This document shows positions 17,795-25,416 of a stretch of 51,554 bases of DNA, one piece after another. Position numbers and translations under genes: made by a program. The notes under the pieces were generated by a model that saw only the letters and a program-made list of their open reading frames with translations, had not been told where the DNA came from and did no database searches. This DNA is from Spirochaetaceae bacterium (GTDB lineage: Bacteria > Spirochaetota > Spirochaetia > DSM-27196 > SLAA01): NCBI GenBank assembly GCA_003552985.1, contig PUPD01000026.1, positions 1-51,554 on the forward strand, written 5' to 3'. The first letter of the stretch is position 1; every line of letters starts with the position of its first letter.

Positions 17795-19057
17795 TTATCC
17801 GTCCTGTTCGGGCTCTGCGGCTGCGTGCGGTGCGAACAGCACCGAGGTTACCTGCGTCCCGGAAACCTCTTCCACGCTGAACTCGCCGCGCTCGGTCTTG
17901 ATTGTCTCGTTTACGGCCGGAATGTGGCCGGTGTAGGCGCTCAGGTAACCGCCGAGAGTTTGCACGCGCTCTATCTTGGGAAGCGATATCTCGAGCGCAT
18001 CCTCGAGCTCATGGAGCGGGATATCACCGGCTATTCGGTAGGATCGCGGGCCGACCCTCACTACCTTAGGGGCTTCCTTCGCTTCGTGCTCGTCGTAGAT
18101 CTCGCCCAGAATTTCTTCGATTACGTCCTCCAGCGTGACGATGCCGGATAGCCCTCCGTATTCATCGAGAACAACCGCGAGATTGACGCCTTCGCGGCGG
18201 AACTGTGACAGCATCCAGTCCACCGCGCGGGTTTCGGGTACGAAGATCGGCTCCACCATGATCTCTTTGAGAGCCCACGAATCGTGACCGAGCTCGAGGT
18301 GCCGCAGCAGATCCTTGAGCAGGACGATTCCGACGATGCGCTCCGGATCACCGTTGTAGACCGGTATTCGCGAGTAGCTGGCTGCCGCAATCTCGGTGAT
18401 GGCGTCTCTGATCACCTCATCCTTGCTGCGGCTGAAGACTTTGGTGCGGTGCGTCATGACCGCATGTACGGTGACCTCGCTGAAGCGAAAGACGTTACGC
18501 ACGAGCCGGTATTTGAAGTTCTCGATCACACCGAGCGCGTTCGCATGTCCTACCAGGTGGAGGATGCCTTCGCGCGTCGGCACCGGCCGCCCGACACGCC
18601 CGGTCAGCCGCGTGACGACCTTGCTTACCAGCCCGATGAACCAGTTCACCGGGCGCAGGATCACCGAAAGGGCGTAGATGATGGGGATGGTCGCTAGGGT
18701 GATGAACTCGTTATGGCTGATCGCGATCTGCTTTGGAGTGACCTCGCCGAACACCAGGATGACCATCGTCAGGATCCCGGTCATGATTCCGAGCGCCTGC
18801 CGTCCGAACAGCTCGATGGTAATCGCCGACGCCATCGCCGATGCGGCTATATTGACGAGGTTGTTGCCGATCAGGATAGTGCCGAGGAGCTGATCGGGGC
18901 GGTCGACCATATGCGCGACCAGCCGGCCGCGCCGTCCGTGGTGGATGCGCAGCGAGTGAATCTGGGCGAGTGAGAGCGAGGTATATGCGGTCTCGGTACC
19001 CGAAAAGAAGCCGGAGAGCAGCAGCAACGCCAGCAACGCCGGAATGCGGATATCCAT
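17795..19057 (-). CDS. CNNM/CorC-HlyC family transporter (DUF21, CBS pair, CorC domain)
   Basis: 420 aa. Residues 1-185 form the DUF21/CNNM membrane domain, beginning MDIRIPALLALLLLSGFFSGTE with the SGFFSG(T/S)E signature and several hydrophobic spans (GTILIGNNLVNIAAS, GIMTGILTMVILVFGEVTPK). A CBS pair follows at roughly 200-325 (AASYSRIPVYNG, VNLAVVLDEYGGLSGIVTLEDVIEEI). A C-terminal CorC_HlyC domain is near 340-415. The family includes bacterial Mg2+ efflux and other divalent cation transporters; the exact ion cannot be told from sequence. The ATG at 19057 is the family-like start and sits 9 bases after a CATAGT box. Longer in-frame extensions are Arg/Ser-rich nonsense. Confidence 0.92.
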   Translation of the reverse strand: MDIRIPALLALLLLSGFFSGTETAYTSLSLAQIHSLRIHHGRRGRLVAHMVDRPDQLLGTILIGNNLVNIAASAMASAITIELFGRQALGIMTGILTMVILVFGEVTPKQIAISHNEFITLATIPIIYALSVILRPVNWFIGLVSKVVTRLTGRVGRPVPTREGILHLVGHANALGVIENFKYRLVRNVFRFSEVTVHAVMTHRTKVFSRSKDEVIRDAITEIAAASYSRIPVYNGDPERIVGIVLLKDLLRHLELGHDSWALKEIMVEPIFVPETRAVDWMLSQFRREGVNLAVVLDEYGGLSGIVTLEDVIEEILGEIYDEHEAKEAPKVVRVGPRSYRIAGDIPLHELEDALEISLPKIERVQTLGGYLSAYTGHIPAVNETIKTERGEFSVEEVSGTQVTSVLFAPHAAAEPEQDG

Positions 19058-19066
19058 GATCTGGTT

Positions 19067-19096
19067 ACTATGCTCAGTGAAGCTCCGGCGTGTAAA
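19067..19096 (-). promoter_or_regulatory. Candidate promoter of the CNNM transporter gene
   Basis: Reading leftward, TTTACA (19096-19091), an 18-base spacer and CATAGT (19072-19067), 9 bases before the ATG at 19057. Weaker than the others; it overlaps the end of the DUF4230 gene. Confidence 0.4.
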
Positions 19097-20474
19097 GGGC
19101 CGCAGACCGGGGCGCGGCGGTAAACTCCACGCGGTCCACGCCGGCCTGCCGCAGCAGCTGTTCCACGAGCCGTTCGGCGGATACGCGTGCCTGCTCGAGC
19201 ACTCCGCGCTGCACCGCGTGCCGTTCGGCTCGCTCGGCAACGTAGGCGGCGATCTCGCGGTACGCCGCCGGCGACAGCGCAATGTCAGGGTACGGGTATG
19301 CATCGGGATCGATGTCGACCACCCGCACTTGCGTCACCGTGGGGGCGGGGAGGAAGACCGTCGCTACCTGCAGCGCCTCGCTGCCGTCCAGCGCATCGTT
19401 ACCCTCCGGTGTCTCGCTGCCGCCCAGTGGCTCGCTACCGTTGGCGGGCGCCGCTTCGGCCGTGATCCGCAGCAGGCTCTCAGCCGGCGCGGAGGCTGCC
19501 GGATTGCCGGCGGCTTCCTCGCCCGTAGCCCCCGCGCGCGCTTGGCAGCCGCCGTCAGGAGCGCCGAGCGCCTCCAGCGTGAAGCCGGCGCTCACGATCA
19601 CATCGAGCACAACGAAATCGCCCACCCGGCGGGTACCGATTCCATGGCAAGCGACGATGTCGTACGCGGCGAGGAAGTCGCGTTCCTCGGCGCTGACGGC
19701 ATCCTCATACCGGCGGTCTTCGTGCCGGAGGCGACCGAGAATACTTGCCACCGACATGCCTTCCGGCATGTAGGCGAACGGAAACACGGTTCGATAGCGA
19801 TACTCGAGGGTGTGCAGCCGGCCGAGGTCGTACAGCTCCTGCAGGAGGAGGTCATGGCCCACAACGCGCGCGCGGCGAATCGGCGCGAAGGTTCGCTGCA
19901 ACCGCCTGAGATAGGGGCGCCCCAGAATCAGCGCTGCCGCCAGCAGCACCAGAACCACAATTACGAGGATGCGCAGGGGCTGTTGCCGGCGGCGGGATCT
20001 GTGAGTCATCAAAACCGCCCTCCATACAGAAACGGCGCGCTCCAGAAGCCCATGCTCCGTGGCGTCCTCGGCTACGCGATCCTTCACTCGCTCGAGCTCG
20101 GCGGCGATCTCCAGCCAGCCGAGACGGCGCCCGCGCGCACGGAGTTGGTACTGGTGTATGCTCTCTTCATCGACGTCGATCGAGAGCACGCGAGCACGCG
20201 GCAGGGTCACGAGAAGGCGCTGCGGTGCCCCCGGAACCCGGCGCACCTTGAGCCCTTCGGTGAGGTCGAGCCCGGCGTGTATGCGGTAGTCCACCGCGAA
20301 CAGGACCCGGGTATCGACCATCCGCCATAAGAAGGCCGAGCGCTGCTCGCTGATATAGACGATATCACGATGGAGCGCCTCGGCGGTGTGTAGCTCGAAG
20401 AGCTGCTGCAGCTGGCGCCTCGGCCGCGTGGTGTGGCGGCTGATCAAGTTATACCATAAACTGCACGGGCTCAT
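19074..20474 (-). CDS. Membrane protein with two DUF4230-like halves
   Basis: 466 aa. A first DUF4230-like half (residues about 20-155) has the family pattern: a receptor-like strand region, AGLDLTEGLKVRRV, then LLVTLPRARVLSIDVDEESI. A single hydrophobic span near residues 168-187 (LRILVIVVLVLLAAALIL) separates it from a second, similar half. That half has FVVLDVIVSAGFTLEAL and, after an Ala/Gly/Ser/Glu-rich insert with GSE repeats, ATVFLPAPTVTQVRVVDIDPDA, the same LP-motif strand. DUF4230 proteins usually have one membrane span followed by one copy, so this duplication flanking the span is unusual. Function unknown. The promoter TTGTCT-17-TATAAT ends 8 bases from the ATG, so the gene looks leaderless. 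Confidence 0.8.
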   Translation of the reverse strand: MSPCSLWYNLISRHTTRPRRQLQQLFELHTAEALHRDIVYISEQRSAFLWRMVDTRVLFAVDYRIHAGLDLTEGLKVRRVPGAPQRLLVTLPRARVLSIDVDEESIHQYQLRARGRRLGWLEIAAELERVKDRVAEDATEHGLLERAVSVWRAVLMTHRSRRRQQPLRILVIVVLVLLAAALILGRPYLRRLQRTFAPIRRARVVGHDLLLQELYDLGRLHTLEYRYRTVFPFAYMPEGMSVASILGRLRHEDRRYEDAVSAEERDFLAAYDIVACHGIGTRRVGDFVVLDVIVSAGFTLEALGAPDGGCQARAGATGEEAAGNPAASAPAESLLRITAEAAPANGSEPLGGSETPEGNDALDGSEALQVATVFLPAPTVTQVRVVDIDPDAYPYPDIALSPAAYREIAAYVAERAERHAVQRGVLEQARVSAERLVEQLLRQAGVDRVEFTAAPRSAALYTPELH

Positions 20475-20482
20475 AAAGCTTT

Positions 20483-20511
20483 ATTATACCGTTTAAAATC
20501 ACAACAGACAA
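20483..20511 (-). promoter_or_regulatory. Promoter of the DUF4230 gene, leaderless type
   Basis: Reading leftward, TTGTCT (20511-20506), a 17-base spacer and a perfect TATAAT (20488-20483), then 8 bases to the ATG at 20474. Confidence 0.7.
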
Positions 20512-20618
20512 TCGTGCGGCGCTGTTTCAGACTCGGGGAGCGTCACAGGGGTCATGATCTCACAGGAGCCGTCATCTACAGTCCTGCTTTATCGCGAACA
20601 CTGCTTTATATTCGGGAG

Positions 20619-20648
20619 CGTGCCGATACATATCGTGCCGATACAGAT
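20619..20648 (+). repeat. 15-bp tandem repeat in an upstream region
   Basis: CGTGCCGATACATAT (20619-20633) is followed at once by CGTGCCGATACAGAT (20634-20648), 14 of 15 identical. It lies 30 bases before the start of the secreted protein gene and may be a regulator site. Confidence 0.6.
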
Positions 20649-20677
20649 AGAAACGACCATAGCGACGAGGAGCGGGT

Positions 20678-21811
20678 GTGCTTGTAAAAGACGCGGCGGC
20701 GCAGATTGGAACGCAAGCGGCGCGGGGGAAGCGGAACGTACGGAGGACGGTGTGCGCGGCGGCATTGGTAGTGGCGGTGATGATGCCGGCGACGGGCGGC
20801 TCAGGCACTGCGTTCGCTTACGACGCCGGAGCAACCGAGGAGGAGCCGGTGTTGCTGGAGCTCGAGCTTTTGGAGCTGCACTTTGAGCAGCTCAGGCGTC
20901 TGGAACGACGGCTGAAAGAGCGCTCGGCGGCCGGCGCACGGCTCGGAGAATTGCCGCAGTTGGACCGCAAGCCTGAGATCGAGCGCCGGCTACGGCCGAA
21001 GCTAGTACCACGACGCCGCAGCGCCTTGTACCCCAGCTTGTTCGAGACGCACGATATCGTTGCCTACTACGGCAATCCCCGGTCGGACCGCATGGGCATC
21101 CTCGGCGAACAGCCGCTTGAGCAAACTGCCGAGCTTCTGAAACGCCGCGCCGCGGAGTACGCGGAGCTCTCACGCGAGGCAGGCCGTAAGGTGCTCCCGG
21201 GTTTTCACCTGGTGTACGCTACCGTCTTCCCCGACGGTGAGCTCGGCCGGCTCCCGGAGGCGCTTCTCACCAAATGGATAGAGTATGCGCTCAATCGTGA
21301 CGTTCTGGTGATCCTCGATCATCAGATCGGCCGTCACAGCGTGGAACGCGCAATCACCGAGATGCTCCCCTACCTCCGGTATCCGAACGTGCATCTCGCG
21401 ATAGATCCGGAGTGGGCCACCGAGGTGCCCGGACAGGAGGTCGGCGGGGTGCATGCCGAGGAGGTGAATGCCGCGCAGGAGATGATACAGGAGTATCTGA
21501 TCGATAACGACCTTCCGGGCAGGCGCGTATTCGTGGTGCACCAGTTTCACCGCCGCATGATCGAGGAGGCGCACCTGGTACGTAGCGATTTCAAGCGCGT
21601 GGACGTAGTTCACAACATGGACGGGTTCGGCTCACCCCGGATCAAGCTCAACACCTGGAACTATCTGTTGCGGTTTGATAATCTGCCGTTGAAGGGCTTC
21701 AAGCTGTTTTACCCCAAGAGCTGGCGCGCCGGAGGCTACGATGACCCGCTGATGACGCCGGCCGAGGTGCTGCAGCTGGAGCCGCGCCCGGTGTTCATTC
21801 AGTATCAATAG
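20678..21811 (+). CDS. Secreted protein of unknown function
   Basis: 377 aa. A long N-terminal signal (basic RGKRNVRR, then TVCAAALVVAVMMPATGG, cleavage probable near AFA-YDA) points to export. A charged helical region (ELELLELHFEQLRRLERRLKER) follows. From about residue 120 the pattern is barrel-like, with alternating strands such as DIVAYYGNPRSD, VLPGFHLVYATVFP, VLVILDHQIGRHS, VHLAIDPEWATEVPG, RVFVVHQFHRRMI and DVVHNMDGFGSPRIKLNTWNYLLRF, and conserved-looking Asp, His and Glu at the strand ends. That suggests a TIM-barrel enzyme, possibly hydrolytic, but I recognise no family. Start is a GTG with GAGGAG close upstream. It ends 18 bases before the ArgA-type gene. Confidence 0.8.
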   Translation: MLVKDAAAQIGTQAARGKRNVRRTVCAAALVVAVMMPATGGSGTAFAYDAGATEEEPVLLELELLELHFEQLRRLERRLKERSAAGARLGELPQLDRKPEIERRLRPKLVPRRRSALYPSLFETHDIVAYYGNPRSDRMGILGEQPLEQTAELLKRRAAEYAELSREAGRKVLPGFHLVYATVFPDGELGRLPEALLTKWIEYALNRDVLVILDHQIGRHSVERAITEMLPYLRYPNVHLAIDPEWATEVPGQEVGGVHAEEVNAAQEMIQEYLIDNDLPGRRVFVVHQFHRRMIEEAHLVRSDFKRVDVVHNMDGFGSPRIKLNTWNYLLRFDNLPLKGFKLFYPKSWRAGGYDDPLMTPAEVLQLEPRPVFIQYQ

Positions 21812-21829
21812 CAGCAAGGCCTGGTATCA

Positions 21830-23167
21830 ATGGAGCGTTTTGTGGAGTCCGACGCAATCAAGCAGCACGTGGATCTGATCCGCGAGGTATTCCTCTATGC
21901 CCAGCGCTTTCGCGGCGGAACCTTTGTGCTCCATATCGATTATGCGATCAATCTGCACGGCCTGCTCGCCGAGGTGGTGAAGGATCTCGTCCTGCTGCAG
22001 CAAAGCGGCATCCGCATGGTCCTTGTGCCGGGCGCGTCGCAGCGTATCGATGAGATTCTGGCCGGCTACGGGGTAGAGAATCGCCGGCATGCAGGGGTGC
22101 GGATCTCGCCGCCGGATGCAATCCCGTTCATCAAGATGGCGGCATTCGATGTCTCCAACCATCTGATGACGCTGCTGACCGCGCGCGGAACCAACGCGGT
22201 GATCGGCAACTGGGTGCGTGCCCGTAGCATGGGCGTGCGCGACGGCGTTGACTTCGGCGATACCGGCACGGTGGACCGCATCAAGCTCGAGCACGTACAG
22301 AAGGTGCTCGACGACGGGCTTGTGCCGATCTTCCCGTGCGTGGGTTGGAACGCGGCCGGCAAGCCGTACAACATCTCCTCGCATGAGCTCGCCCAGGAGC
22401 TCGCGGTGCAGCTTGGGGCGCAGAAGCTCTTCTTTATCACCGAGTTCAACGGCATCACCACCGGCGAGTACGAGCTCGACGAGCGCTTTGAGGTTACCAC
22501 CGACCGGCGGGTGCATCGCATGGATGTGGCTGAAGCCCGCCGCTTTCTGGAGCTCAACGAGCGCCACGCCGAGCGCCCGGGAGTGGAGCTCGTGCGCCGC
22601 GGCGTGGCAGCCGCCGCCGGCGGGGTTGCGCGCGTGCATATCGTCGACGGACGCATCGACGGGGTGGTCCTCAAGGAGATCTTCTCAAACCTCGGTGTCG
22701 GCACAATGATACACGCCAATGTGTACGACAGCATTCGGCCGCTGACGCCGGAAGACATCTCCGATGTGCTGCGGATCATGCGGCCGCTGGTGAAAAGCGG
22801 CGTGCTGGTAGCGCGCAATGAAGACGACCTGCGCGCGCAGCTCGACGACTACGTGGTGTTCGAGACCGACGGGACAATCTACGGATGCGGCGCACTGCAC
22901 CAGTATGAGGGCGGAAAGGCCGAGCTGGCTGCCGTCGCGGTAGATGCGCGGCACGCCGAACGCGGCACGGGGCGCAAGATCGTCGAGTATCTGCTCGCGC
23001 AGGCACGGCGGCGCGGCTGCCGGCAGGTCTTCGCGCTGACGACACAGACCTACGACTGGTTCTCGATGCATGGGTTCTATCCCGGAACGGTGCAGGACCT
23101 GCCGCCCGGCAAGCGCGAACGTTATGACCGCACGCGCAACTCTCGTATTCTGCTCCACGACCTGTAG
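21830..23167 (+). CDS. argA: N-acetylglutamate synthase, ArgA type
   Basis: 445 aa, the size of classical ArgA. The N-terminal amino-acid-kinase-like domain (RGGTFVLHIDYAINLHG, then LVLVPGASQRIDEIL and NISSHELAQELAVQLGAQKLFFI) is followed by a GNAT acetyltransferase domain. The GNAT domain starts near residue 300 (IRPLTPEDISDVLRIM) with YGCGALHQYEGGKAELAAVAV and the acetyl-CoA loop ERGTGRKIVEYLL. It makes N-acetylglutamate from glutamate and acetyl-CoA for arginine biosynthesis. The kinase-like domain normally mediates arginine feedback. Only a weak AAGG precedes the ATG, which lies 18 bases after the secreted protein gene, so translational coupling is plausible. No other arg genes are nearby. 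Confidence 0.92.
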   Translation: MERFVESDAIKQHVDLIREVFLYAQRFRGGTFVLHIDYAINLHGLLAEVVKDLVLLQQSGIRMVLVPGASQRIDEILAGYGVENRRHAGVRISPPDAIPFIKMAAFDVSNHLMTLLTARGTNAVIGNWVRARSMGVRDGVDFGDTGTVDRIKLEHVQKVLDDGLVPIFPCVGWNAAGKPYNISSHELAQELAVQLGAQKLFFITEFNGITTGEYELDERFEVTTDRRVHRMDVAEARRFLELNERHAERPGVELVRRGVAAAAGGVARVHIVDGRIDGVVLKEIFSNLGVGTMIHANVYDSIRPLTPEDISDVLRIMRPLVKSGVLVARNEDDLRAQLDDYVVFETDGTIYGCGALHQYEGGKAELAAVAVDARHAERGTGRKIVEYLLAQARRRGCRQVFALTTQTYDWFSMHGFYPGTVQDLPPGKRERYDRTRNSRILLHDL

Positions 23168-23222
23168 CCGCGGCCGAAGGGGTCCCCGCGCGCGGCACCG
23201 ACGCCTCCCGCGGCGGCTATCG

Positions 23223-23252
23223 TTGCCGCTCGGTGCCGGGCGGTAGTATACT
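23223..23252 (+). promoter_or_regulatory. htpG promoter
   Basis: TTGCCG (23223-23228), an 18-base spacer and TATACT (23247-23252). It leaves a leader of about 115 bases. No CIRCE element or obvious heat-shock sigma motif was seen. Confidence 0.5.
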
Positions 23253-23373
23253 TCCGATATCCTATTACAAGGCATGGTGTCCGCAGTCTGCACCGCGGGG
23301 TGTGCGGCACGCAGTGCATCTATCGTACAGAGACGTACAGACTATACGCACCATAAGACGGAGAGCGAAGCAT

Positions 23374-25242
23374 ATGGAAAAGCACGAATTTCAGACTGAA
23401 GTGAGTCAGTTGCTCGACATCATTGTGCATTCGTTGTACTCACAGCGCGAGATCTTCATTCGCGAGCTCATCTCCAACGCGTCCGATGCGCTCGACAAGA
23501 TGAAGTACCTCACCCTCACCGACGACGCCTTCAAGGGGATGGGGTTTGAGCCGCGCATCGATATCGAGTTCGACGAGGAGAACCACGAAACGCTGACGAT
23601 CAGCGACAACGGCATCGGCATGAACCGTGAGGACCTGATCGAGCAGCTCGGCACCATCGCCAAGTCCGGTACCAAGACCTTCCTCTCGCAGCTCTCGGGC
23701 GATGCGAAGAAGGACTCCAACCTCATCGGGCAGTTCGGCGTTGGGTTCTACAGCGCCTTTATGGTGGCCGAGCAGGTGGAGGTCAGAAGCCGCAAGGCCG
23801 GCGAGGAGCAGGGCTGGCGCTGGCGCTCCGACGGCAAGGGCGGCTACGAGATCGAGGAAGCCCCGAAGGATGGGCAGGGCACCGAGGTGACGGTGTTCCT
23901 TTCGGACGACAACCGGGAGTTCGCCAACCGCTGGAAGATCGAGGAGATCGTCAAGAAGTACTCCGACCACATCGCGTTCCCGATCTACCTGCATTACGAA
24001 AAGAAGGAGTACGACGACTCCGGCAAAGAGAAAGGCTCAACGCCGACGGTCGAGCAGGCCAACAGAGCCTCGGCGCTGTGGAAGCGCTCCAAATCGGAGC
24101 TCTCCGAAGAGGACTACCACGAGTTCTACAAGGCGATTGCGCACGATACCGATGACCCGCTTCTGTACCTCCACACGCATGCCGAAGGCACGCTGGAGTA
24201 CTCTACGCTGTTCTACGTGCCCAAGACCGCGCCGTTTGACCTCTACCACGCGGACTACCGCCCCGGCGTGAAGCTCTACGTGAAGCGGGTGTTCATCACC
24301 GACGACGAGAAGGAGCTCATGCCGACCTACCTGCGCTTCGTGCGCGGCGTAATCGACAGCGAGGACCTCCCGCTGAACGTGAGCCGCGAGATGCTGCAGC
24401 ACAACCGGGTCCTGAGCAGCATTCGGCAGGCTTCGGTGAAGAAGGTCCTCGGCGAGTTCGAGCGCATCGCCAAGGACGAGCCTGAGAAGTACGTGCAGTT
24501 CATCGAGCAATACAATCGTCCGCTTAAGGAAGGGCTGTACGGCGACTTCACCAACCGCGATACGCTGCTCGAGCTGGTGCGCTTTAAGTCCACCAAGGCC
24601 GACGGCTGGGTGAGCCTTGCCCAATACAAAGAGCGCATGCAGCCCGATCAGAAGGCGATCTACTACATCACCGGCGGCGACGAGCACACGCTGCGCAACT
24701 CTCCGCTGCTCGAGGCCTATCGCAAGAAGGATATCGAGGTGTTGATCATGGATGACGAGATCGACGAGATGGTCGTGCCGATGATCGGCACCTACCAGGA
24801 GACCGAGCTCAAGCCGATCAACCGCAGTGAGGTCGGTGAGGACATCAAGGACGAGGGCGACAAGGAGAAGGCCGAGGAGCTGAAGCCGGTGGTGGAGCGG
24901 ATCAAGAGCGCGCTCGGCGACCGAGTCAAGGATGTGCGCGTTTCCTCACGGCTTGACGAATCGCCGTCCTGCATCGTTCTCGATGAGCACGACCCCAGCA
25001 TGAAGATGCAGGAGCTACTGCGCGCCATGGGGCAGACGAACCTACCCGAGGTGAAGCCGATTCTGGAGGTCAACCCGTCGCATCCCATCGTCGAAGCGCT
25101 CAGAAATCACACCGACGACGGCATGGTCGAGGACGTGGCGTTCCTGCTGCTGGATCAGGCTCTGCTGGTGGAAGGCGCGCCGGTAAAGGACCCGGCCGAG
25201 TTCGTCAAGCGGATGAACAAGATTCTGGCCAAGGCAGTGTGA
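23374..25242 (+). CDS. htpG: Molecular chaperone HtpG (Hsp90 family)
   Basis: 622 aa, normal for bacterial Hsp90. The N-terminal GHKL ATPase domain shows NASDALDKMKYL with the catalytic Glu just before it (RELISNASD), DNGIGM, GTIAKSGT and GQFGVGFYSAFMVA. The middle domain carries the catalytic-loop Arg region (LPLNVSREMLQHN). The C-terminal dimerisation domain ends NKILAKAV, without an MEEVD tail, as expected for bacteria. It assists late folding of client proteins in the cytoplasm. Start ATG at 23374 (MEKHEFQTEVSQLL) with a GGAGAG site about 9 bases upstream; a longer in-frame extension to 23233 is not Hsp90-like. Confidence 0.98.
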   Translation: MEKHEFQTEVSQLLDIIVHSLYSQREIFIRELISNASDALDKMKYLTLTDDAFKGMGFEPRIDIEFDEENHETLTISDNGIGMNREDLIEQLGTIAKSGTKTFLSQLSGDAKKDSNLIGQFGVGFYSAFMVAEQVEVRSRKAGEEQGWRWRSDGKGGYEIEEAPKDGQGTEVTVFLSDDNREFANRWKIEEIVKKYSDHIAFPIYLHYEKKEYDDSGKEKGSTPTVEQANRASALWKRSKSELSEEDYHEFYKAIAHDTDDPLLYLHTHAEGTLEYSTLFYVPKTAPFDLYHADYRPGVKLYVKRVFITDDEKELMPTYLRFVRGVIDSEDLPLNVSREMLQHNRVLSSIRQASVKKVLGEFERIAKDEPEKYVQFIEQYNRPLKEGLYGDFTNRDTLLELVRFKSTKADGWVSLAQYKERMQPDQKAIYYITGGDEHTLRNSPLLEAYRKKDIEVLIMDDEIDEMVVPMIGTYQETELKPINRSEVGEDIKDEGDKEKAEELKPVVERIKSALGDRVKDVRVSSRLDESPSCIVLDEHDPSMKMQELLRAMGQTNLPEVKPILEVNPSHPIVEALRNHTDDGMVEDVAFLLLDQALLVEGAPVKDPAEFVKRMNKILAKAV

Positions 25243-25277
25243 TCGCCGGGAGTTCTACGGGGGAATTGCCGTTCAGC

Positions 25278-25308
25278 GGGTGCGGGGCCTTTGACAGGCG
25301 GCGCACCC
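25278..25308. terminator. Imperfect hairpin after htpG that also spans a -35 box
   Basis: GGGTGCG (25278-25284) pairs with CGCACCC (25302-25308), and inside it GCCT (25287-25290) pairs with AGGC (25296-25299). The stem surrounds the TTGACA of the next promoter. It could end the htpG transcript or serve as a protein site; no T-run follows. Confidence 0.35.
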
Positions 25309-25320
25309 CTGCGGTAATAA
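25291..25320 (+). promoter_or_regulatory. Promoter of the hydroxyacid dehydrogenase operon
   Basis: Perfect TTGACA (25291-25296), an 18-base spacer and TAATAA (25315-25320). It is overlapped on its downstream side by the shared operator at 25319-25341. Confidence 0.7.
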
Positions 25321-25341
25321 TATACCACAGGTATATCAGAT
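25319..25341 (+). promoter_or_regulatory. Shared operator, copy 1
   Basis: AATATAC-CACAGG-TATATCAGAT. It contains the perfect inverted repeat ATATACC-ACA-GGTATAT (25320-25336). It sits immediately after the -10 box and over the predicted transcription start. Copies 2 and 3 lie at 30030-30052 and 36808-36830. Confidence 0.75.
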
Positions 25342-25416
25342 TGTAGCTAGACGTCCTGGTTCAGCGGCGGCACTGAGGGTTGCCGTCGGACACGAAAGCA
25401 TAGGGAGGTATGAGCG

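Noticed and set aside
19044-20330. 428-codon open frame on the plus strand
   Set aside because: Antisense to the DUF4230 gene; its product is Arg/His/Gln-rich with no fold-like pattern, while the minus-strand frame has a perfect promoter and a membrane span.
23253-23373. CIRCE or HrcA site before htpG
   Set aside because: No TTAGCACTC-N9-GAGTGCTAA-like inverted repeat is present.
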